Origin: Lumbricus terrestris
Taxonomy: Eukaryota; Annelida; Clitellata; Crassiclitellata; Lumbricidae
DNA: 64,000 nt
Reading direction: 5' to 3'
NCBI GenBank assembly: GCA_949752735.1
Contig: OX457053.1
Location: 813,293 to 877,292 of the forward strand
Position 1 is the first letter of the stretch, and every line of letters begins with the position of its first letter. Position numbers and translations under genes: made by a program. The notes beneath the pieces were generated by a model. That model ran no database searches, was not told the origin of the DNA, and was given only the letters and a program-made list of their open reading frames with translations. Of the stretch, positions 55,701 to 64,000 are shown in pieces.

Positions 55701-58700
55701 AACGAACTTAACTAAAGACACCAAGGCGAGGTGTAACTAACGAAAGCTTAACTACACTTAATCTAAACGAGACATCTGACAAGAAGACTGCCATGCAGCC
55801 ACCCTGCAGCCGAGAACATCAGAGCCTCAACCAGAGAGACACCCACACCTTAACTAACCATGAAGAGAGACACCCAAGAGAGAGACGCCCCTGAAGTCAG
55901 ACCTTATATAGAATCAGTCTGTCACCAGGTGTCACCCTCCAGGCTACCAAAGTTAACCGTCCGTGGCAAAAGCCCATCCCAAGAACCAGTCGTAGAGAGT
56001 CGTGGGACCTAACATTTTGCAATGGACTTATACAATTGAAGGTCTTGGATACTGACCAGTGCGAACGTTTGTACCAGATGATACTGTTTACAGGCAGACA
56101 GGGCCGTGTTTAAGGTTCCTCGATTGTCGGTGCAAAGTGTTACCGCAGAGGCATAGTGTCGCTCGAGCGGCCGTTGGTTTTCCTAAAGCTACGGCCACGT
56201 GTAAATAAGTATATATCATGAAGAAATTTATATCATCCTATAGGGCTTTTATGGTAGCTGCACTTTTAATTAATGTCTTCTTACACTACACTTAGCCTAC
56301 TTATTTTACGAAATAGGCCTAATTAACACTGAGACTCGCTGCACTTGCATAAGACATTTGGAAAATAGGAACAAAACTCTCGGCTCAGGTCTCAGGGCAT
56401 TCGGTGCACCGCACCGAATGGACCTATTTTAAACACGGCCCTGCAGGTAGAGTAGGAACGATTCCCTCTGGATGTTTATTGGATCCAGATCAGCCTTCAC
56501 CGCCAAGGGTTCTTATAATAATTATTATAGACCCACATGTCTCGCACACACTTCCACAACTTAATTCAGCCGAAATTAAACACGACCCATCAAAACTCTC
56601 CATATCTGAAAAAGGGACCGTTTGCAAAAACAAAGTGCCAGCAAATTCTCCTCGTTCATATGCTATATAGACCTACGTCGTTGCTCGTGAGACTTACTTT
56701 CACAGATGTAACCCTGTTTTTTGTCGGTCGGTCGAGATGCGGTTATTGTCAATCTGGATGTAGTCAGTTGCAGATACCCAAAGGCGTAGGTTGCGTCATA
56801 TTGTCCATCAGGCGGCAGAGAACCTGCGGTAAATAGATTCAGAAATAGATTAAGGTTGACATAGGCTGTGCTACAGTGTGCTAGGAATGCTGTCAATATA
56901 AGACTTGTCAGCCAATACAACGTAGAACTCTAATCACCTTTGCTATTTGCTAGGATTGTCCATAACGACTTCCTGAATAGACTACGTAAATGGGCGCTGC
57001 ATCAAATTTTGATTGATATTGCGACATTTCCTAAGTAGGCTATGTTTGCATGGTTGTCTTAATCGGTTAATAATTTATAGAGTCCCCGACTCATTTGTTT
57101 GGTTTCTAAATGTTACATTATTACAAAGAAACATGGCGAGTAGATTTGTTTACAATCTCACTTGTTTCTGACTACCTTTGTGAGCTCTGTACAGTACCCC
57201 TTCTCTGAGTTCTCACCGTTTCCGCTCCCTTCGTTCGACAGCTCTTTTGCTCGAACTTCCACTATGCAGAACCGTGGTTTCTCGGTGGTAGGAACCTCAA
57301 CCTGTAATGGTCTTCCTCTGACCCTCCGCTTTTTTTTGTAAAATCCTTCTCAGACTTTTCTCTCTGATCTTAAGACAGTTCTATTTGGCCGCGTTGAGGT
57401 TGGGAGCGCCTCTGAGTAGCCCCTTTTGAAGAGGCGCTATATAAATGCATCCAATTAATGAATGAATTCCTAGAAACCCCCATTGGGCCTATTTAAATAA
57501 AATTAAGTGAACTAATTTTACAAACACTTACGCACTGTGTGTAAACCATAAATTTATCTAAACAACATGTATTATGTAAGACTTATATAATTATTGGTAA
57601 TTATTCAGTTATAAGGATTTGTCTCATCGATAAATAAGAAGTACTTACTCGCACTGATTTTCGTCACCCATATCCAACTGCCTGGGTCCCGTCTTCCATT
57701 AGTGAATAGACGGTCACTATAAGAGTAGGAACCACTGATGCCATTTAGAAAACTGGACAATGCATTTTGAACGTCTTTATTTGTGATCTCAACAAGCCGC
57801 GTTCCGTTGTCTCTACACCATTGCTGAGCAGAGTCCCAGGAAAGAAAATTGGAGCCAGGAGGAGAAGAGATGAAGCAGAAGCCGTCTGAGGAGCATCTAC
57901 TCATGAAAGCAGCTGCTCGATCTGCGACGATGAGCCATTCTAGTCAAAGACAATAACACGAAATATACCTTTACGAGCTTATACATAGCGGCACAGTCAA
58001 CTCATCCATGAAATATACAATGATCTAAGGCTTCGGTGGGAAGATATCGTACAGACGCAGATGGATAAAATAAAGGAAGATTACTGGCACCAAGGGGAGA
58101 TTACTGGCACCAAATGGAGATTACTACATGACACCAAAGGGAGATTACTGGCACCAAAGGGAGATTACTGGCACAAAAGGGAGATTACTGGCACCAGAGG
58201 GAGATTACTGGCACCAAAGGGAGATTACTGGCACCAAAGAGAGATTACTGGCATCAAAAGGAGATTACTACATGGCACCAAATGGAGATTACTGGCACCA
58301 ATGGGAGATTACTGGCACCAAAGAGAGATTACTGGCACCAAAGGGAGATTAGGCCTACTGGCAGCAGAGGAGATTACTGGCACCAAATGGAAATTACTGG
58401 CACCAAAAGGAGATTACTGGCACCAGAGGGAGATTACTGGCACCAAAGGGAGATTCCTGGCACCAAACCTCTTTTGCAAAATTATGTTAGGTTATTAATT
58501 TCATATAGATTTTTGCCTCCTCTCCTATATGCTCGATCAAAGTTCAACTCTTTTTCTTCCTAGTCTGCACAATTGTAAGATGCTTAGAAAACACAATTAA
58601 GATAACGCAATATAATGTTTTGGCAAACAATGTTATCATAATATTGCATAGGCCACTTTTTCTGTATTTTATAGTCGTTTTATCTATCTAAATTCTCTAC

Positions 58701-59027
58701 CATGCATTGCAGTTATTGTAGTCTGCTGCCAGGAACCAATATATCAGTAACTTGATACCTTGAACTGCTACGTTGTCTATTAGGTCCTACTATGCAATCA
58801 TTCTAGGTGTCTCCATATGGCCCTACTTTCTTATAATGTCGTGTAATCTGAGCCAAAAAATAATTAAGTGGATCTTACAATTTTGATTCTGTATAGGCCT
58901 ATAAATAAATTTGTGTTTATTCTATGCAACCAACAATTTTTGTGAACTCCCAAAATACCAAGAATTTCTGAATGTTTCAATGCCGCGACTTACCTATTAC
59001 ACAGAGTATTCCCTTTCGACCAAACAT
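46337..59027 (-). CDS. L3: two-CTLD transmembrane receptor with tyrosine-motif tail (eight exons)
   Basis: Proposed exons: 59027-58994 (candidate first exon), 57939-57649 and 56823-56698 (CTLD-A), 55418-55172 and 54252-54106 (CTLD-B), 48413-48129 (stalk), 47360-47252 (transmembrane), 46712-46337 (tail). The exon plan and phases equal those of L1 and L2 but the sequence is the most diverged of the three (CTLD-B reads LSWYDARTKCLDLGGDLASF). The 5.7-kb intron before the stalk is packed with transposons. Tail motifs: NPYVTV, SVYENA, TVYADLEF and two further tyrosines near the end. TVYADL resembles inhibitory motifs of vertebrate SIRP-type receptors (similarity, not homology). Confidence 0.78.
46713..47251. 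other. L3 intron before the tail exon
   Basis: AT-rich intron sequence. No repeat or gene was recognised. Confidence 0.5.
47252..47360 (-). CDS. L3 transmembrane exon
   Basis: Encodes DRDIAIGIGVGVGGG, then VVVVILVVVVAVIII, then RKRSKR as stop-transfer. Confidence 0.82.
47861..48060 (+). mobile_element. tRNA-derived SINE, full-length-like copy
   Basis: The head ggggcatggtggtgtagtgg has A-box character, and the B box is ggttcgaatcc at 47909. The body continues accttgggcaagtcc and cggcgtgaaactccgatgc, and the tail gagcgcctctgagtagag ends in ggggcgctataacaag. It is the reference for the minus copies at 32205 and 43795. Confidence 0.85.
48129..48413 (-). CDS. L3 Thr/Ser-rich stalk exon
   Basis: It opens EIRSSTTTATTTTSASTS, contains SSSPTASPALS, and ends GQKPKEGL at donor CTCG|gtgaga. 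It has the same position and phase as in L1/L2 but an unrelated-looking sequence. Confidence 0.72.
48881..50205 (-). mobile_element. 5'-truncated CR1/Jockey-like LINE
   Basis: The reverse transcriptase is well kept: QSAYRRGHSTETALLK, LLDMSAAFDTVDHDIL, GVPQGSVLGPLLF and the catalytic CYADDTQLYF. A frame break near 49600 separates the C-terminal part (RVDYCNSVLAGLPACQLERI). The 3' end on the minus strand is ggcgctatataaatcgtc plus a TTA-rich tail. Confidence 0.9.
51041..51200 (+). repeat. 21-bp degenerate tandem repeat
   Basis: Five to six units around ttgccccagcggtatgccac. They encode nothing evident and look subterminal to the candidate element. Confidence 0.75.
51610..52357 (-). mobile_element. 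5'-truncated LINE
   Basis: It encodes AKVRDFGVALDKEFTFAPHI, then SLSRVCYYQLRQLRTVARSL on the minus strand, and ends with agcgcctcttcaagg-type 3' text and an AATG tail at 51610. It interrupts the candidate element at 50676-53747. Confidence 0.8.
54106..54252 (-). CDS. L3 CTLD-B second half
   Basis: Reads ADVKYSNWLAGYPITYLND, DCLCLQASSWVW, then CRCQESRPFICLS. Cysteines C2-C4 are kept. Too short to show as a long ORF. Confidence 0.78.
54446..54870. mobile_element. hAT-like MITE, 425 bp
   Basis: The ends cagggatgccgctc and gagtgacatcccag match at 13 of 18 positions. Flanks tttaaaca (54438-54445) and attaaaca (54871-54878) agree at 7 of 8. It contains agactaaaaaaggtcatcat. Confidence 0.7.
55172..55418 (-). 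CDS. L3 CTLD-B first half
   Basis: Reads DSQCTNATGFVLYSRCYKAY, then WLSWYDARTKCLDLGGDL and NYWVGLRREWWTWKES. Donor TCAC|gtacgt. Confidence 0.85.
55514..56012. mobile_element. Possible solo LTR
   Basis: About 499 bp with inverted ends TGTTAAGGTCCC and GGGACCTAACA in a TG...CA arrangement. No target duplication is clear and no internal region is present. Confidence 0.4.
56013..56697. other. L3 intron, nothing else recognised
   Basis: Single-copy-looking intron DNA between the candidate solo LTR and the CTLD-A second-half exon. Confidence 0.4.
56698..56823 (-). CDS. L3 CTLD-A second half
   Basis: Reads SLPPDGQYDATYAFGYLQLT, then TASRPTDKKQGYICE. The single terminal cysteine is kept and the C2/C3 pair is missing, as in L1 and L2. 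Confidence 0.75.
57170..57467 (+). mobile_element. LINE 3' end
   Basis: Degraded end of ORF2, then gagcgcctctgagtagcccc, gaggcgctatataaatgc and an AATG tail. Same family as 29390-29515. Confidence 0.65.
57649..57939 (-). CDS. L3 CTLD-A first half
   Basis: The acceptor gactag|AATGGC leads to MSRCSSDGFCFISS, AQQWCRDNGTRLVEI and LFTNGRRDPGSWIWV. Donor GCGA|gtaagt. Confidence 0.82.
58072..58470 (+). repeat. 21-bp minisatellite, about 19 units
   Basis: The unit is gattactggcaccaaaggga, with atggcacca and tacatg variants. A 21-bp period keeps frames open, giving false ITGTKGR-type ORFs. It lies in the proposed first intron of L3. Confidence 0.95.
58994..59027 (-). CDS. Candidate L3 first exon
   Basis: ATG then MFGRKGILCVI plus one base, donor ATAG|gtaagt. 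The phase 1 join to 57939 gives a hydrophobic N-terminus continuing WLIVADRAAAF. Weak, because the exon has only 34 coding bases. Confidence 0.3.
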
Positions 59028-62000
59028 TCTTCTAGGATGTCTTGATAAATCCAGAGAAGCAACGTAAATTTCTTCGCTCTAAATACATGCCATCGATTGA
59101 CGAGATGTTTTAAATTCACTTAAGCATGAAATCATGCAATAATAATTTAAAATCCAAAATGTTTAATAATGTCCTGCTTCTTTGGATGCAAACAACATAA
59201 TTTTGTCGGAGAGCTAACAGTTCATTTCGCTTGAATTAAACATGTGTGTATTTGCCTAAAGATAAACAATTATTGTTGATCAATATTTGTACAAAATGCT
59301 ATTGATCAAAAACGAGTAGCCTTATAGAACTCGATAATATAGTTTAGTTTAGGTGGTAGGTGACATCACGGCTCATGTGTTGCGCAGGCATTGTCTGGAA
59401 ACCGTCACGCTCTGATTACCATCGCTCAGTGAAAACCTTCGGTCTACCTTTCAAAAAAGATTCATATACCAAGTCGTCCATTGTTATGCTAAACATTATA
59501 AGCACGAACCTCTCAATGCCAAACTAAATGGCTATTATGATTAGATTTTAGTCAGTGAAATGGTTATTTATGGAGCAACTGCACGAGACAAATATGAACC
59601 ACATGTATGCGTACTGAACATGATTTAGTGTATCATGCCATGTTGTTCTGTTAAAAATAAACACTTATCGTACAAACCCTGTGACGTTTATGAACCTATA
59701 TCCAGGGTGTTTATAAGCTCCCACACCTTATTCTCATCACTGCGGGCTCCAGTATCTCACATGATAGACCAAGCAGCAAAGGTTGAAAGCACTTCTTATA
59801 TTTGCCTTCTGAAGTTCTAATTACGATGGACAAATACGTGGTAAGATAACATGATAATGTAATACCAGATAACAACAAGGTTAACAGGAGTTAAATTCAA
59901 CTGCATGGCAGCCATCAAGACGTCACTTGCCCCACTGATTATTTTACAGTCACATGTACAGCAGTACAGACGCCTCCTAGACAGCGGAAGTTTGAGTCAT
60001 TCCTATGAATAAACGGGCATCGAACCCGCGTTCTTCTGGTCTTCAGGCCATTTCAACCATATCCCCACTTCATTATGAGCATAATACTATTATTATCTCA
60101 GTGTCATTTTAGAGGGATATAATGATAGGCCTACCCAGAACCATCCTAATGACCAGTTGCATCTGGTATTCAGACTACTTAAGATTTATCAGAATACGAG
60201 TAGAAGTTCTAAATAAAAATTGCTAACTGGTGTCATCTCGTGTCAGTTTTCAGCTTTAGCTTTTTCCGAAATAATGCGAGACTCTCAAGTTACAGTTTGC
60301 ATTTCGAGTCCCACGTTTGTGTGAAATTAAAAGTCTTGTAATTTTAAAATCCATCCATGCAAAGCTGCAAGAGTGCACATTGAGGAACGGCTGGGAATGA
60401 ACAGGAAGAAAAGGCGTTATAATATAAATGACTATGTGCATGTTCAGCAAATGAAATTGCACAAAAAACAGGAAGAAATGGTTCACCAATCAAGCGCCAT
60501 TTACATCTCTGTAGAAACTTAGGTACACGTAGGGCTATAAATAACAACAGTAGGCTATCTAAGGCTATAGGCCTGCAGGTATCGCCTGAATAATCTTGCT
60601 TATCCTGTCGAGCAACTTTGACTGTCTGTGTAGACATTTTGAAAGCATGTATGACGCACATAATGAGTCAGTCATACTAGCTACGGTAGTCAACCTGGAC
60701 TGCCCTAAACACCGTGGTTATTGTGAGCTGTTCCTGTCATACTAAGGCTCACGGATAGCCAGGCCTATGAGCTTCGGGGCCTTTTGTGAGACTAGTATAC
60801 AGTGTGGCAAAAAGTCGAATTTAAAAATTGGGAATATAAATGTCAGCTTGGACTCAAATAAAAAGAGGCATTGGATGTTAGGTATATTCTCTGGAATGTT
60901 ATATGCCAACGCATAGTAGGCCCATAAGATTGTGACTGATTGTAGATTCATTAGATAATGAAAATTAGATCGTCTTTTATTATTGTTATAATATTCCACA
61001 TTATAATACAGCATAAATTATGATACCACATATATTATAGGCCTATTTTGCCATATTTTCCTTCTAGCTTGAATTATAACGTGGCTCTGCCATGCATGTC
61101 CATAAGTGAGATCAAGTGTGAACAACGCCCTCTGCCGAAGTCTTCTTCTAAATTGATTTCATTTTAAAAGAAAATCAATCGTAATAGAAAAATGACCTGA
61201 AGACTATTCCGTTTCAGAAAGGAAATCGTGTGAAGATTGAACGCTTTAAAAAAGTAGTCTTATTCACCACAGTTAAGTCTGAAAACTGCTAGGGTGCCAC
61301 TCATTCTATGACAGGAGGTCCCGGTGTTAGAGGTGCAGTAAATTGCAAGACCAATCGAAGTAGACTGCCAACAACGTCTGTGGTTAACTCATTTGATAGA
61401 AACAGGGTTCGGAACAAGTTTTCCATCTTGACGCAGAAACAGGTAGACAAGACTTGGTCTGAATGTTCATTGTGCTATTCACTGCAGATCACAAACTCAT
61501 TGAATGAGGATTAGGCCTAATTATGGCGATGGCATAACGGTCTGTTTAAAGATGAAATCATTATTTATATGGCCAATTATTTTGGAATAAGAGGAAGCTC
61601 AAACAAGCTTATTGTGGTGAAATTAAAACGATGGCGCCTTCCAAAAGTATAGGCCTAAGAGTTGTCAGAATCTAATGCTGGTTTTATTATGCTGATCCGA
61701 GTTTGTTTACTTACATTTTTTCGCAATTGTTTAATGCTTCTCTTTTAAGCTATGCGATACTCAGCTTCAGTTTTCTGCCGGTGTTTAAGGCAGAGGAAAT
61801 AACGATGTGACTCGTAAAACAACGATCACGCTTTCAACAATTTTTGATTTATGACACGCAAGATAAAGGAAACTTTTGTGTGGAGTTTTGGTGTAAATAT
61901 TGCAACCGAGATCGCCAGGTGACGCTGGTGATGTAGCAATTGCAAAACATTTTGGCTGCTATACGATTGCCTTTGCCCTCTGACCTCCAACCTGACTATT

Positions 62001-63280
62001 CCGGTAGCCCACACTAGAACTATTATGAATCTAGCCCTTGTAAACGCTACAAAACGTCTATTGCTGCCAAGCCGCGTTACGTACTTGAGGCGGGAGTTAA
62101 TATTGCCTCTTGCTTCGATTTATTGTAGATGGGTAAAACCCCTCTGCATCTCAATTGGCTGTTAGCCTATATGCACAAAGGTGCAAGCAAGCGCTTGGAA
62201 GTTTACAGGTACCGCAACACGTAATTTCTATAGTATACAAGAGAAGTAGAAGTCATTTGTGAAATTAAAAAAACTAGCCTTCACTAAAGCAAAAAAGCTA
62301 CGATATGACTCGATTGGCTGCTATTCATAGAGGTAGGCCTATAATTGGGAAGCATTGGGAATTTTTGCACGTATTAAATATCCATGATATCAAAAAGAGA
62401 AGTAGCAGTTATTATGAAATGAAAGTAGGCCTTCATCAACAGTATTTCGTTGTTCCTTTTTGCGAAGAAGCGCTATTGGCGCAGTAGGTTCTACAATCTG
62501 GGATTTTTGCTCATTACGAGCAACCTCGACGCCATGTTGCCAATGTAGAATTAAGGTGAGTTGTGATTGTCGTGCAATCCATTGCTGTAGATGAAGGTCT
62601 TTACCGTAAGTCACAAGCATGCAGATCTAAGTTATCATATCCGATACATCTGCTAGACTTCTTTAAATGGCAGAGCATATAATAGACGCAAAGACTAGTG
62701 TTATATAAATTCGTGTCTGGCTAAAATCAATGATTGACTTATATAACCAGTTCAGGAAATAGGATAAAATTGCCGTGGAGAAATATTGAATGATTCTGTT
62801 TATAGATTATTCCGTGATTACGGCAACTGCAGTCATTTGTCAGCGATAAAACAAGGATTCACAAGAGAAAGAATTTTCATATGATTTTTTCATTAATTCT
62901 CAAGCTGAGTGACAATGCTTACTCGCAAAGGATTCATCTCGTTATGTGTGGCAGGTATGGTCTTAAGAAAATGTTAATAATGCATTATATATGACTAAGA
63001 TAACGACCTCTGAAGAGCAACTCTAATGCAATCCTTTTCAGTTAACAAAATGGCAGAGCATATAATAGACGAGGGTATAATAATGAAGGTAATTTATTTT
63101 CTGTGGTCTGCATGGCATTGCATTGACATTTAACATGTCTTCCTCAATGAATAGAAATGTTTTATTTAGACAAAGCGAACATTGATTGATGTCTTTACAT
63201 AACGAAAGCGTTCTTTATATTTATATTGGACCGAACCATTGAATTGCTTTTTGATTGAAGTCCTCATAATAACATCGAAG
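59028..63280. other. Gene-poor right end
   Basis: No exon, long ORF or known family was recognised. There is one tRNA-like SINE relic near 59930-60075. Scattered ORFs of 60-105 codons show no domain or codon pattern. Confidence 0.5.
59930..60075 (-). mobile_element. tRNA-related SINE relic
   Basis: The minus strand contains acgcgggttcgatgcccg, a T-arm/B-box-like word, preceded by atatggttgaaatggcc, which resembles an A box. It does not fold into a convincing full tRNA. Confidence 0.45.
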
Positions 63281-63727
63281 CAGGACGTTTTGGCGCCGGA
63301 CATTTTGTGACGTGTCATTCTAGAGTATAAAATTCTAATATTGTAGGTGGCTGTACGGGGTTCATCTACACACATTTTAAGATAAATTTTGTACTTATAT
63401 CCCAAGACATGCACAAGATATGCTCGAAATAGCCGAGGTAACAGAAGGATGGTTGCATCACAACGCAAGCCCATAATCTGCGTATACGCGTTTGTCAACA
63501 GAATATTGGTCAAGGCAATTTTGTACAGGTGACTGAAAATAGGGCGCATACACGAACATAATTCGATTTTGGCTACTATTTAGACTATATTTATTTCACG
63601 CGTCTCGTAAACTAAACCGGAAATAGACTGCTGAAAGAAATTATTGTTAAAAAGCATTGGCGGCGCCAAAACGGTGGCGCCAAACTGGCGGCGCGAAAAC
63701 AGCGGCGCCAAAACGTCACGTACCGGT
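63281..63727. mobile_element. Possible short inverted-repeat element with GGCGCC blocks
   Basis: The left end has gacgttttggcgccgg. The right end (63655-63727) has four degenerate copies of ggcgccaaaac then gtcacgtacc, inverted to the left. No target duplication was confirmed. Confidence 0.35.
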
Positions 63728-64000
63728 TGTTTGGAGGTAGCTGAAAATATTGATCGTTCTGATGCAGTTGGGTATGCGCAGCAAACTTTCTGATGAATTC
63801 GGACATTTATGGAAATAATTATGATTGCTAACTGCTTCTGCTTTCTGTTGACGGTATACGCGTTACGCAATCGAACGTTTGAATTCCTATAATAATTGAA
63901 TTTGCTGATTAGGTTGCATACATTGAGCTGTATAAACATAACCAATAAATGTCAATTGATTGAGCCAAAAGGCGGGTAAAGTTAACACCTAGTCATACTT

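Noticed and set aside
58061..58563. ORFs with ITGTKGR repeats
   Set aside because: Products of the 21-bp minisatellite, with no independent coding signal.
63166..63549. 127-codon minus-strand ORF at the right end
   Set aside because: No domain, no splice context, AT-driven composition; not supported as a gene.
1..64000. CRISPR arrays, operons or bacterial ribosome sites
   Set aside because: The window is eukaryotic; repeats are minisatellites or transposons, and no spacer-repeat pattern exists.

Overview
This is a window of a metazoan nuclear genome. It has spliced genes with GT-AG introns, CR1/Jockey-like LINE fragments, tRNA-derived SINEs, many small hAT-like elements with 8-bp target duplications, a Helitron-like insert, and abundant dispersed AGGCCTA words. 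The repeat style and the gene families (membrane Mab-21/cGAS-like proteins, C-type lectin-like receptors) suggest a marine invertebrate, perhaps an echinoderm or another ambulacrarian. The phylum is an inference.

Every host gene I can support lies on the minus strand, in two families. The first (1-14.4 kb) is a Mab-21/cGAS-like family. Two large single-exon bodies (3314-4938 and 10411-11525) each follow a short first exon that encodes an N-terminal hydrophobic anchor (8145-8226 and 14275-14368). The first-exon donors and body-exon acceptors match in phase. Further copies of the first exon lie at 616-697 and at the extreme left edge, so the array continues beyond base 1. The body at 3314-4938 contains two successive nucleotidyltransferase cores: the first keeps the catalytic acidic residues and the second does not. 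The body at 10411-11525 has one degenerate core.

The middle (16137-24586) is one young LTR retrotransposon on the minus strand. Its 1450-bp LTRs differ at one position that I found. It has a tRNA-Leu-type primer site and a Gag-protease ORF, no reverse transcriptase or integrase, and an ORF that starts inside the LTR and runs through the primer site.

From 25.4 to 59 kb lie three tandem paralogues, here L1, L2 and L3. Each encodes a type I receptor with two split C-type lectin-like domains, a Thr/Ser-rich stalk, a glycine-patterned transmembrane exon and a tyrosine-motif tail. Exon boundaries and phases agree across all three. A truncated relic of the same family (6.47-7.87 kb) sits inside an intron of the first Mab-21 gene, so the two families have been shuffled together by local duplication. 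Candidate first exons are proposed for L2 and L3 only.

The remainder is introns and intergenic DNA filled with transposon relics, two minisatellites, and a nearly perfect inverted repeat with arms of about 264 bp. From 59.1 to 64 kb I recognise no gene. Read together, the window looks like an innate-immune gene neighbourhood with nucleotide-second-messenger-type sensors next to lectin-like receptors carrying ITIM/ITSM-like tails. The immune role is inferred from the families.
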